Shown piece by piece: positions 1-8,786 of a stretch of 64,000 nucleotides of DNA. Position 1 is the first letter of the stretch. Each line of letters begins with the position of its first letter. The notes beneath the pieces are model-generated. The model did no database searches. It was not told the DNA's origin and was given only the letters and a program-made list of their open reading frames with translations. Origin of the DNA: CAKVOD01 sp964606505 (GTDB lineage: Bacteria > Bacillota > Clostridia > Christensenellales > UBA1242); contig CAZSGM010000004.1 of assembly GCA_964606505.1 (NCBI GenBank), forward strand, positions 62,001 through 126,000, read 5' to 3'. The translations under genes and the position numbers were made by a program.

Positions 1-897
1 GAGAGGGTCGTTACTAGATTGCTTGCGGCGCAGGTGGGGTCGTTTAAGTAGTAACCTGCGAACGTGTAGTTTGTTTTGGTGGGCGTATCAAGTGTGGTCG
101 CCGTTCCGTTAGTATGCCTAGCAGGATAACTACTTGCGTGCGTTCCGCTAAACGCTCCACCGCCCGCGTCCTTGTAAGTGATAGAAATCTGCGGTATTTC
201 GCTAATTGTTACCAACAAACCGCGACAAGTATTATCCATATATGTACTACTCGCAAAATACTCAAAATCACTCAAACTGTATCCTGTCATTATTGGATTG
301 GAATCCGTTGCCGTGTAAACATGATCAACATTATTAAAATGAACCGACAATTGAATTTGTTTCCCAATTTGCTCTTGTAATTCCAATATTGGCAACTCAA
401 TTGAGTTAACAATACTGCTGCCCTCATCAGCATAAATGAACTGAGCAAGACACCCTCTATACGATTCATTAGAGTATGTAAAAGTGTATCCTGAATAATT
501 TTCAAGTGAATAGTTCAAATCCCAATTCCCGCCAATATCAAATGTTATATCACTATATTGATCAACTTGAATTGCCACATAATACCATGTCCGCCCCACT
601 GGGGGGGCGGCGTCGACGCGGGAGGTAGCGGCAGGAGCAAAAAGGTTTAAGTTCAAAATAGAAAAAAGGCAAACAAAAATTATTGCCGCAATTGAAACAA
701 ATATATTTTTATATCTAGCATTTAAAGGAATATTATTTTTATTATATTTGCGCGATTTTAGGCGCGCAGATGACTGTGGATAACTTTTACCGACTTTTTC
801 ATTTTTTGCAGGATAGCTGTCATTTTCAGCGGTTATCCTGCTGTTTTTTGCGGCTTTATATGCCCCCCCCCCCCCATTTAGTTAAGTACTTAACCAT
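1..897 (-). CDS. Phase-variable surface protein, locus A (frame OFF; 3' end beyond window)
   Basis: An ATG at 897 follows a good ribosome site (AGGAGA, 10 nt away). As assembled, the frame reads eight codons, a glycine run, then stops at 856-858 because the poly-G tract has 13 bases. With 12 or 15 G the frame stays open to the window edge, about 298 codons. That product has a polar basic leader with the AKNS/ENDSYPA repeat, a hydrophobic segment near residues 64-86, and an extracellular part ending in a Flg_new/InlB-type repeat near 237-280 (ITYKDAGG ... TKTNYTFAGYYL). I infer a secreted or anchored surface protein switched by slipped-strand mispairing. Alternatives are a homopolymer error or a decayed gene, but no other stop interrupts the frame. 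The C-terminal end and anchoring are not visible. Confidence 0.75.
863..875 (-). repeat. 13-bp poly-G contingency tract of locus A
   Basis: Thirteen consecutive C on the plus strand, G in the coding sense, 22 nt into the gene. Length 13 gives a stop four codons after the tract; 12 or 15 opens the long frame. Confidence 0.85.
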
Positions 898-956
898 TTT
901 TTTTGTATCTCCTATCAATCAATTTTTAAACAAATTTCCCTTTGTTTATCTTTTTT

Positions 957-985
957 AGTTTACCACATTAATAAAAAAATATCAA
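957..985 (-). promoter_or_regulatory. Sigma-A-type promoter of locus A
   Basis: TTGATA (980-985), 17-nt spacer, TAAACT (957-962), predicting a leader of about 53 nt. The spacer ends in AATGTGG, matching locus C. The -35 box is part of the downstream arm of the hairpin at 979-1008. Confidence 0.7.
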
Positions 986-1014
986 ATGTTTTTTTGCGCA
1001 TTTGATATTTTTTT
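974..1014. terminator. Bidirectional terminator-like hairpin after the virB4-like gene
   Basis: Perfect 10-bp arms ATATCAAATG (979-988) and CATTTGATAT (999-1008), flanked by A- and T-runs, so it could terminate on either strand. It lies 75-110 nt past the virB4-like stop. Arms of the same kind recur near 7349, 27329 and 59665. Confidence 0.7.
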
Positions 1015-1088
1015 AATCAATTAAAATTTGTTAAAAGTAAACTCTTTGTATGATTAAACTGTTTTACAATGATTTATAAACTTATTAA

Positions 1089-3794
1089 TTATTTACGGAC
1101 ATCACTAAAGATTTCTTGGACGACGCTGAGAGGCGAAATTTTGAGCGTTGTACGCGCTAGAGGTCCTGAGATTAGGAAGCATTCACCGATGTTTGCAGTA
1201 ACGATACTATCCTGCTCATCCTCGTTAATTTCACCCGCGTTTTTATAGAGCGCGACAAGGTCGGAAATATCACTTGGCGCGAGGCTAAATATCATTGAAT
1301 ATTGCGACGCGTTGATAATCGCTGATGATTGTCGTGCGATTTCAGGAGACCCGACAAAGTCTTTAATGTTCTGCGTAATAATAATTTGCATTCCGCCGTA
1401 CTTTCTTATACGTTTAGCCATTTGCGCCATAAAGTCTAGCGCCATTGGGTACTTAGGGTTAATGAAGGTGTGCGCCTCATCGACGGCGATAACGATTTTT
1501 CTGTTACTCTTATTTAACGTATTAAAGTCCTTGTTTCTGATAATTTCGTTTTCAAGGTACTTAAATACGAGCAACATTTGCGCGTTCGTTGTAATTGTGT
1601 TTCTGTTTGAAATCAAGGACAAGAACGAGAACGTAACAAAGTTTTCGGCTGTTTCAATTGACGTTGGACCGTTCCAAAGTTTACTGTTACGACCGCCTGT
1701 TGCAAACTTCTTGACGTAGTTTTCGATAATCTGCAAGTTACGTCTAACGTAGTCGTCTTTTTCCGTTTGAATTCTGTCCAAAATCAACTTGTACAAGTCA
1801 TCAAATATTGGGAAGTCCTCAGGCTTTAGTTTTGTAACGTTTGTCTGCATATTGATGCCCTTTAGATTGTAGACATCTGCGACAACTGAGTTCAAGAGCT
1901 CAAACGCGTCAGGTGGCATACCTTCCATAATAATACGGAAGAACTGCTCCAAGAACTGCAAGTGCAAAGCGTATGCGTCGCCCTCGCCTTTATCTTTCTT
2001 CTTCTTTTCGTATTCCTCGTATTCCTCTTCGGTCATATCCTCGATTTTAACGCCGTACTCTTCGTCATCGTCTTGTAGCGACGCGTTGATGTGGAACGGA
2101 TTAAGGATACCGTTTCGGCTGGAACCGACGTCGATAAGTTTTCCTTTTAGGTTCTTAACAAGCGGCGCGTATTCGTCCTCGGGGTCGAGAATGAATATGC
2201 GGGCGTTGTCAGCGGCAAGGTTGGCAAGTAGCGTTTTGGTCGCGAATGACTTACCCGAACCTGACTTACCTACGACGACGATGTTACTGTTAACGCGAAC
2301 TGAGTCTCTTTTATAGAAGTCGACAAACACTGGTAGTGGGTTGTAACCAAGGTAGAACCCGCCCTCGTCTTGCAGTGAGTTACTGATGAACGGGAACATC
2401 CCCGCAACCGAACTTGTTTGGATACCGCGGAACGAGTCCTTGACTTTGTCGATTTTTGAGATGTTGTTACTTACAAACTCGTCGACCTGCCTACCAAACA
2501 TTTCCGAGTACTTGAAACCGTTTTGCTTTAGGAGCGCGCGAACCTCTTTCTTCGTTGCTTCTTCGCAGACGATGTGGATGTTGACGTCGTAAAGCTCCTC
2601 GTTAGCGTTTTTGATATCGCCCAACAACTCGCGCAACGTGCTTATGTGCGTTTGGTACTCAATTTGCTTAGAACTCTTTAGCGAGTAGGAAGCTTGAGTT
2701 TCCATTTCGACGAGCGCGCGGTCGATTTGTTTTTCCGCTTTGAGACGCGGAATTGGCTTAATATTTACGACAACTTTTGAGTTGTCAATACTAAACAAGC
2801 TGTAACCCCAACCGTTCCCGACCGTAATTGGGTAGTCGGTAATAACAAAGTTTTTGTACGGCTTATTGTCAATGATTGTTCGCCCCATTTTGAACTCTAC
2901 AGTGTCAGGGGTCGCCCACTTAACCTGTTCGCTCATTGGGATGATTTCAATTTCCCTTTCGTCAAACTCCTTACCGTAGTTGGACTTGAGGAAAACCGCA
3001 AGCTCTTGCGTTTGGAGAATATGCGAAGTAATCGGCGTTGAACTTGAGCGCATTGTCGAAACCATACCCTCGGCGGTTAAATCAAGTTGTTCCTTATCTT
3101 TATCGTAAATAACGATGTAGAAGGCGTCCTTGTAAATGCGCTCGTCCTCGTTGATTGTGCGCAGGTAATCGAGGCGCGCTTCAAAAATTTCTGAGCGAAC
3201 TTCAATTTCGTCGGCGGTCATTTCGCCCTCGCTTTGAAGTTCCATAAGCCCGTCATACTTGCGTTCTTCAAGTTGGAGGTATCTATCAAAAATCATTGCT
3301 TTGTTGATTTTTACGATACTCGCTTGTTGTGTTGAAGTCAACCTCTTGAGCGCGTTTCCAATCGTGTTGATGAGCAAGTTTTGCTTGTAATCGTTAAGCA
3401 TAAAGAACTCAACGGGTTCAATTTCGACAACTTGCGCATAATACTCGCGTTGGTAACTAATAAAGCGCCCTTCAATAATTGCGTCATAAGGGATAATTTC
3501 GGCAATTGGCGAGTATTTACGCATGGCGTGCTTACTGAAACGCTTCTTGAGCGCCAAGAACCTAAACGCCAGCCCAATTGTCAAATACAACCTAATTCCG
3601 TCTGCAACAGGCATCCATAAACTAACAAACAGAGCCAGCCACGCTATTGAGATGTAAATTTTGTATGGCAAGTTACTGCTGATAAACAGGATAAAACCAA
3701 TTATCGCAATTAGCGCCAAAATCATATCGCCAAGAGTTATGTTTTTCAAAAACTGCATCTTGACTTTTGTTTTTCTTGGAATAAACCTTTGCAT
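1089..3794 (-). CDS. VirB4/TraC-like conjugation-type ATPase with N-terminal membrane anchor
   Basis: VirB4-family ATPases power type IV secretion at the inner face of the membrane. Numbered from an in-frame upstream codon at 3830, two hydrophobic segments (about 37-51 and 62-78) resemble a fused PrgI-like part. Walker A GKSGSGKS is near 522-529, an acidic linker near 586-617, and Walker B IVIAVDEAH near 780-788, followed by IITQN and SQYSMIFSL typical of the family. I prefer the ATG at 3794, just after AAAGGAG; the frame stays open upstream to 3833. It follows the Ig-like surface protein gene on the same strand, probably as one transcript. No relaxase, coupling protein, VirB6 or cell-wall hydrolase is nearby, so it is not evidently part of a conjugative element. 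Family call is firm; role unknown. Confidence 0.85.
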   Translation of the reverse strand: MQRFIPRKTKVKMQFLKNITLGDMILALIAIIGFILFISSNLPYKIYISIAWLALFVSLWMPVADGIRLYLTIGLAFRFLALKKRFSKHAMRKYSPIAEIIPYDAIIEGRFISYQREYYAQVVEIEPVEFFMLNDYKQNLLINTIGNALKRLTSTQQASIVKINKAMIFDRYLQLEERKYDGLMELQSEGEMTADEIEVRSEIFEARLDYLRTINEDERIYKDAFYIVIYDKDKEQLDLTAEGMVSTMRSSSTPITSHILQTQELAVFLKSNYGKEFDEREIEIIPMSEQVKWATPDTVEFKMGRTIIDNKPYKNFVITDYPITVGNGWGYSLFSIDNSKVVVNIKPIPRLKAEKQIDRALVEMETQASYSLKSSKQIEYQTHISTLRELLGDIKNANEELYDVNIHIVCEEATKKEVRALLKQNGFKYSEMFGRQVDEFVSNNISKIDKVKDSFRGIQTSSVAGMFPFISNSLQDEGGFYLGYNPLPVFVDFYKRDSVRVNSNIVVVGKSGSGKSFATKTLLANLAADNARIFILDPEDEYAPLVKNLKGKLIDVGSSRNGILNPFHINASLQDDDEEYGVKIEDMTEEEYEEYEKKKKDKGEGDAYALHLQFLEQFFRIIMEGMPPDAFELLNSVVADVYNLKGINMQTNVTKLKPEDFPIFDDLYKLILDRIQTEKDDYVRRNLQIIENYVKKFATGGRNSKLWNGPTSIETAENFVTFSFLSLISNRNTITTNAQMLLVFKYLENEIIRNKDFNTLNKSNRKIVIAVDEAHTFINPKYPMALDFMAQMAKRIRKYGGMQIIITQNIKDFVGSPEIARQSSAIINASQYSMIFSLAPSDISDLVALYKNAGEINEDEQDSIVTANIGECFLISGPLARTTLKISPLSVVQEIFSDVRK

Positions 3795-3931
3795 AATTCT
3801 CCTTTGTTTATAAAACCCGCAGGTTGCAACCACCCGTTTTACGTGATTAGCAACCGCGCAATTTTTATAGTTTCCGCTTCTATGAGATAGCGAAAGTTAT
3901 CGTTTTGTAAATATTTTATTGTTTTGGTAAA

Positions 3932-6900
3932 TTAATCTACTACAAAATTAATTGTGTACCTTTGCTTAATCTGCAGCCCGTTTTCTGTCGTCATAATTAC
4001 GTCAAGGTCGACTGTCTGCGAGGCGTCAAATGCGGTACTTGCAAAGACGAGCCTATCGTCTGATGTTTTTGATACGAACGCCAACGACGCGCTTGGGAGT
4101 TCAAAACTAATGAACTCAGATGTGCTGGAAATGTACATATCTTGCATTTCTACACCGTTTCCAACGAGTTTAAGTCCGAATATATCTTGCTCGCGGAGTT
4201 TGAAGCCGCCCTCATTGTTTGAACTGTTAAGCAGCGCACTTGAAGCGGTTATCGTATATTTATCCGCCTCATCAGTGGCTTCGGCGTTTGTGTTCCACAG
4301 CAAGTTAACTGCGCCCGCGCCTGCAAGCACGCCTTCAACGTAAATTGTGTCGGTAATGCTTCCAAGTTCTGCGCCCCACGAGTTGTTGTAGTTGGCAGTT
4401 GCGACAATCTTGAATGGCTTTGAAAGTTGCTTAATTTCAAGTTCGCCCGCCTTTTCGGTGTCGTCGCCTAGGTTGGTTACGACACTTGCGTACTGCATCA
4501 TTTCGCTAGGAACTTCTATTGTGTACCCTGGGTTTGTGATAACGAGTTCTTTAGGAACAATATAATCCCTACCCTCAACTAGCGACTGCAGCGTAGCAGG
4601 TTTGCCCGCTATTATTGTAGGCTTCAATAGTTCAAACTCGGTCAAGTTCCCCTCGTCATCAATTACGCCCCATTGAACACTTATTGAAGAAACCTCAAGC
4701 CTGCCATTGACTGGTTGCGCTTGGTGCATAATTAGCCCTGACAACTTGTATGCTTTGCTGCCGTCATCCATTGTTGTCGTATGCTCAATGTTTGTGTTAA
4801 TTTCAATTTTTTCGACGGGTACATCAATTACATAGAACTTAAAGTTTGCAATTTTTTCGTAACCATCGCTAGTCTGCGTTGTCCCCGTGTAGTAGTCAAC
4901 TTGAACAAACTGCTCTGTGCATTCTTGTATAGCGTTGTTGTTTGAGAAGTTGATATTTAGATAATACGCTTGAGAAGTTTCACTTTCTTCAATTTGAGTA
5001 ATTGTTGGCTGCGTTATACTTTGGTTTGCCGTGCTTGCGCGGAGCCAACTACCCAATTCGTTTGTGTTGTTGAACGCGTCGAACAATGCGCCCTTACTAT
5101 TTGCTTCCAATCTTATAGATAATGACGAAACATTAGACACAGCGATAATTCTGTTGTCGATAAACGTTTTGCCGTCGTCCTCAGGCTCAGCATTTGGCAT
5201 TCCCTCAATGTATCCCTCAAGTCTTTCGAGTTTTTCGACGATTTTGAATACGATTGTGTCGCTTTGTGCAACGCTGTTAAGCATTGGGATATTTGTCGTC
5301 TTAATGTTTCCGTCGTCGTCAACAACATTACCATCCGCGTCAAACTTAATCACGTTTCCATCGGAGTCAAGCGGCTGCCCATTAATATCAGTTTTCAAAA
5401 CAAACGCTTGCAGTACGATACTTCCTCTTGCGAGCGCCTGCACAACTTCTGGATTTTTAAGGTCCTCGCCTCTAACTTCACGCCCAAAACCATCAAAGTT
5501 AGTCGTGCCAAGTTGAATAATTTCCTCGCCCTGCTCGTTTACAAAAACATCTTCCCTATACGCACCGCTGTGGTAAGCGCCGATAGCAAACACTTTGACC
5601 TTAAAGTAGGATGGCTCGGTTTTGTCGTCGTTAGGAACTATTTCAACATTGTCCGTCCAATTCCACGTTGTGTTGATTGATGACAGCGCGTCATTTTGCT
5701 TGGTTATTGTTTTTAGGACTTGGTCATTATATTCGTTCGCTGGGTTACTCTTACTCGTGCCCTCAAAGTCCAGTCCTTTAATCGCGTTCAGTTCGACAGT
5801 AAACAACGAGAGCGTTGCGGACAATGATGAGTTAGGAAGCGTTACGTCGACTGACAAACCTCTAGATGGCTCTTGAAGAACCGTAAACTCCCATTTACCT
5901 GAATCCGAATCTTTCTTTAGTTGCAACTCCTTATTTTCTGTTGTCAAGACAATGTCGCTAAGCATACTATTAAAGTACGTCGTGCTCCCGTTTGACGCCT
6001 TAAGTGAAATCCCTAGTTCTTCAACTGTGAACGCCTTAGTTTTAAACAACTCAAGATCAATTGAACCCTCGCCGATGCAGATTTCGTCAAGTGTTACCGC
6101 TTTAACTTTCACAACAAATGATGTGTAAATGTATCTACCTTCAAGCAACTCAGGTGGGATGTAGCCCGCGTCCTCGGGTTGGTCTGGCTCATAGTTAGCG
6201 ATAAAGTCGATGTCGTCGTATGTGCGCAATGTACGCGCCCAAACTGTTACCTCGCCAACGCCTAATGCGGTTATGTTCCCCGCTTGGTCGATTGAGATGA
6301 CGTTTTGGGAGCCGTTTTCATCGAGGTAGTACTCGAGCGGCTTAGCGTTTTTTCTGAAACTATTAAACGCTTTGTTGTTGTCAATATGTGTTGGGTCTTG
6401 AGAGTTTGCGGGCAAAAACTTTGTTGTTATTTTGCCTGTTTCGCTCTCGTATATGCAAAGCTTTTCAACCTCGTCCTCAATTTCGGTTTGCATATTTGCG
6501 CTTTCGACTTTGAGTTCGGTTACTGGCACGTCAACAAACACGCAGAGAGGGGTTTGCATAAACAATCCTTGCGCATTCTTAACATTTATGAAGCAAAAGC
6601 CGCCTTTGTTGACGCCTGTTGCGTCCTTTGTAACTGTTATAGTGATAGGCTCGTTAAGTTTTGCTTCCTTAGGGACGGTTGCGACATCCTCGTTAGTTGA
6701 GGAGAGGTAAATAACTGTTTCGGTAACGGGGGCACCCTCGATTATGTTACCCTCGTCGTCTTTCTCTTGCGGAACTGTTCCTTTAACAATAAAGGATGCG
6801 TCAACGTCGATGTTCGGGTTTTCGCTCTCACTAATTCCGTTCACACGCAGGACAGGCTGGTTGCCAACAAACTCAATTTGCGGGTTGCTGGCTTGCTCAA

Positions 6901-7045
6901 TGATAATATCATCCGCGTAGACTGTTTTAGGGGTATAGTAGCCCAAACAAAAGGCAACAATTATCGCCACCCAAACTATGAATATTAGAGCGCAGAAACA
7001 ATACGCAACTGTCGCTAACGAATTTAGAAAACTGGCTTTTTTCAT
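3932..7045 (-). CDS. Large secreted or anchored protein with Ig-like (BIG_2-type) domains
   Basis: The 1037-residue product starts with a signal-anchor-like segment (about residues 10-36) and VYADD, a plausible signal peptidase site. The rest looks extracellular: beta-rich, acidic, with BIG_2-like signatures such as VISIDQAGNITALGVGEVTV near residue 250 and repeated VPVTELKVES / VPVEKIEINT lead-ins. No LPXTG motif or C-terminal membrane helix is visible, so retention may depend on the N-terminal segment. The ATG at 7045 follows a GGGGAAGAG ribosome site and a perfect-spacing sigma-A promoter. It is followed by the VirB4-like ATPase gene after about 100 nt, suggesting joint expression. No specific ligand can be inferred. 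Confidence 0.7.
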   Translation of the reverse strand: MKKASFLNSLATVAYCFCALIFIVWVAIIVAFCLGYYTPKTVYADDIIIEQASNPQIEFVGNQPVLRVNGISESENPNIDVDASFIVKGTVPQEKDDEGNIIEGAPVTETVIYLSSTNEDVATVPKEAKLNEPITITVTKDATGVNKGGFCFINVKNAQGLFMQTPLCVFVDVPVTELKVESANMQTEIEDEVEKLCIYESETGKITTKFLPANSQDPTHIDNNKAFNSFRKNAKPLEYYLDENGSQNVISIDQAGNITALGVGEVTVWARTLRTYDDIDFIANYEPDQPEDAGYIPPELLEGRYIYTSFVVKVKAVTLDEICIGEGSIDLELFKTKAFTVEELGISLKASNGSTTYFNSMLSDIVLTTENKELQLKKDSDSGKWEFTVLQEPSRGLSVDVTLPNSSLSATLSLFTVELNAIKGLDFEGTSKSNPANEYNDQVLKTITKQNDALSSINTTWNWTDNVEIVPNDDKTEPSYFKVKVFAIGAYHSGAYREDVFVNEQGEEIIQLGTTNFDGFGREVRGEDLKNPEVVQALARGSIVLQAFVLKTDINGQPLDSDGNVIKFDADGNVVDDDGNIKTTNIPMLNSVAQSDTIVFKIVEKLERLEGYIEGMPNAEPEDDGKTFIDNRIIAVSNVSSLSIRLEANSKGALFDAFNNTNELGSWLRASTANQSITQPTITQIEESETSQAYYLNINFSNNNAIQECTEQFVQVDYYTGTTQTSDGYEKIANFKFYVIDVPVEKIEINTNIEHTTTMDDGSKAYKLSGLIMHQAQPVNGRLEVSSISVQWGVIDDEGNLTEFELLKPTIIAGKPATLQSLVEGRDYIVPKELVITNPGYTIEVPSEMMQYASVVTNLGDDTEKAGELEIKQLSKPFKIVATANYNNSWGAELGSITDTIYVEGVLAGAGAVNLLWNTNAEATDEADKYTITASSALLNSSNNEGGFKLREQDIFGLKLVGNGVEMQDMYISSTSEFISFELPSASLAFVSKTSDDRLVFASTAFDASQTVDLDVIMTTENGLQIKQRYTINFVVD

Positions 7046-7086
7046 CTCTTCCCCTTCATTTTTGTAGTATTTGCATTTTTTCTATT

Positions 7087-7115
7087 ATTATATCAATTAC
7101 GCGGTTTTAAGTCAA
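7087..7115 (-). promoter_or_regulatory. Sigma-A promoter for the Ig-like protein / virB4-like operon
   Basis: TTGACT (7110-7115), 17 nt, TATAAT (7087-7092), about 41 nt upstream of the ATG at 7045. Confidence 0.8.
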
Positions 7116-7346
7116 ACATTTTTCGACCCCGTGCGACAATTTGACCAAAAAGCGCGCTGTTTATTTGCAAACATTTATCTATTTTTCGCTTTATCGCCAA
7201 AATCGGCACAATTATTGTATTTTTTAGCCCAAAACATCCCCTAGCCCGCGCTTTGTTTAAGTTAAAAATTGCCTGCCGAAAATGTCTGCACGCTCAAACA
7301 AAATACTGCGTGAATAAAGGGCGAAAAACAAGAGAAACTACAAAAA

Positions 7347-7378
7347 AAATATCAAACAATTTTGCGTGCTTGATATTT
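7347..7378. terminator. Terminator-like hairpin downstream of ppa
   Basis: Arms ATATCAAACA (7349-7358) and TGCTTGATAT (7367-7376) with A- and T-runs outside, about 100 nt past the ppa stop. The rest of the 433-bp spacer 7046-7478 holds the promoter at 7087-7115 and AT-rich sequence without a credible gene. Confidence 0.65.
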
Positions 7379-7478
7379 TTTTGTAATGCTATATTTATTT
7401 AATATATTTTTTATTTTCACTCAATAAATAACCTATCCAACAAGCTATGCTATTGGCAAAATTGTTTTGAAAGGCAAA

Positions 7479-8009
7479 CTATTTTGCAAATTTTGCGTTG
7501 TAGCGTTCAATTGCTTCACGGATGTATTTCTTTGCGCTTTCACTGTTTTCAACGCCTGTGATTTCGCAAGTTTTGTTTTCAAGCGCTTTATATGACTTAA
7601 AAAAGTGAACCATTTCGTCGAAAATGTGTTGTGGAAGCTCGCTCATATCTGCGTACTTGTTGTAGAACTTGTCGCTCTTTGCAACTGCGACAATCTTTTC
7701 GTCGTTTTCGCCACCATCAATCATTTTGATTACTGCGATTGGCTTACATTCAACGAGGCTCAAGCTGATAAGCGGTTCTGAGCACAAAACGAGTACATCC
7801 AATGGGTCGCCGTCGTCGCTGAGCGTTTTAGGGATAAAACCATAATTTGCGGGATAAACCATAGATGTCGACAAAATTCTGTCAAGCATAATCATCCCTG
7901 TCTCTTTATCGAGTTCGTACTTTGCTTTGTTTCCTTTTGTAATTTCGATAACTGCTGTAAATTCTTCTTCTTTAACTCTATCACTAGCTAAATCGTGCCA
8001 AATGTTCAT
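7479..8009 (-). CDS. ppa: Inorganic pyrophosphatase (family I)
   Basis: Hydrolyses pyrophosphate to two phosphates in the cytosol, pulling biosynthetic reactions forward. The 176-residue length fits bacterial family I enzymes. The active-site signature DGDPLDV is present near residues 66-72, preceded by YPANYGFIP, and the later YNKYADMSELPQH segment also fits the family. The ATG follows AAGGAG. It is the last gene of a minus-strand run ogg-NYN-ppa, separated from the NYN gene by a 96-bp gap that contains a strong hairpin. Confidence 0.95.
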   Translation of the reverse strand: MNIWHDLASDRVKEEEFTAVIEITKGNKAKYELDKETGMIMLDRILSTSMVYPANYGFIPKTLSDDGDPLDVLVLCSEPLISLSLVECKPIAVIKMIDGGENDEKIVAVAKSDKFYNKYADMSELPQHIFDEMVHFFKSYKALENKTCEITGVENSESAKKYIREAIERYNAKFAK

Positions 8010-8042
8010 AATATTCTCCTTAATTCTCTCATTGATTTTTTA

Positions 8043-8082
8043 AGTGCAACGCGTTTACTAAATTTAGCAACGCAATTGCACT
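8043..8082. other. Long imperfect hairpin between the NYN gene and ppa
   Basis: Outer arms AGTGCAA (8043-8049) and TTGCACT (8076-8082) enclose a second pair GCGTT/AACGC. The T-run lies on the plus-strand side, so it is not a normal terminator for the minus-strand genes. It would sit in the ppa leader, as a processing or attenuation element, or stop antisense transcription. Confidence 0.5.
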
Positions 8083-8105
8083 AAGTTTTTTTATTTTAAC
8101 CCAAA

Positions 8106-8786
8106 TTAAAGGGTTGTTTTTAAAATTTCAACAATGTTTTGCAAGTTTTCAAAGATTTCTCTTTCTTCTGGATCCTCGCTCTTTGAACCTAACCCTGCTT
8201 GTTCGAGTTCCATAATTGCGTCTTCAACTTCGCGAATGAGTTGGTCGCGCTCTCTTTTGTTTACGCTATCTTCCATTGCCATAGCGGCGGTTCTTTCGGA
8301 AAATTGACGCAACTTTTGCCCAATTTCATTCTTCTTTTGTTGGTTGTAGTCGTTTTCGTTACTTAAAGCGATTTTGTCGTTAAATAGTTGACCGTTAATT
8401 TCCGAGCTAAAGTTAGCAACTTCGAGCAAGTGTTTGCCGCTAAGTCTGAGCGTCGCGAGCAATGGAACCAAGTTTCCCTTCCCTGCAACAATACAGAAAG
8501 TGTTAATATTAGGTTCGGTGTAATTAATGTTGAGCGCGTCAACAACTTGTCTCAAGTCGAGTTGGCTCTTGTTTCTCTTCCTAAAACGCATAGTTGTGCA
8601 AGTATCAACACCCAAATACGAAATTGAATCGCTCCAATTTGTGTGCTTTCTTTCGTTGTAACCATAAAGTTTGATATAATCAACAGACCCCTGTTTCTTC
8701 AAAACCTTGACGATTTCGTGGAAATTCTCGAGTGAAATATCCACGTTGTCAACATCCAATAATAGCGCTATATGTTTATTGTTCAT
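8106..8786 (-). CDS. NYN-domain (PIN-like) protein with degenerate acidic site
   Basis: Residues 1-145 follow the NYN/LabA-type pattern: ALLLDVDNVD at the start, KLYGYNERK, then a D..QVVDALN helix. In active NYN nucleases the next motif is SGDGDF; here it reads VAGKGNLVPLLATLRLSGK, so acidic metal ligands are replaced by Lys and Asn. The fold is probably kept while catalysis may be weakened or lost. The C-terminal 80 residues are a charged, helical, probably coiled-coil region. Its ATG overlaps the ogg stop as ATGA, indicating translational coupling. An RNA-binding or regulatory role is inference. Confidence 0.7.
   Translation of the reverse strand: MNNKHIALLLDVDNVDISLENFHEIVKVLKKQGSVDYIKLYGYNERKHTNWSDSISYLGVDTCTTMRFRKRNKSQLDLRQVVDALNINYTEPNINTFCIVAGKGNLVPLLATLRLSGKHLLEVANFSSEINGQLFNDKIALSNENDYNQQKKNEIGQKLRQFSERTAAMAMEDSVNKRERDQLIREVEDAIMELEQAGLGSKSEDPEEREIFENLQNIVEILKTTL

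Noticed and set aside
1089..7045. Integrative conjugative element
   Set aside because: Only one VirB4-like gene; no relaxase, integrase, coupling ATPase or att repeats seen.
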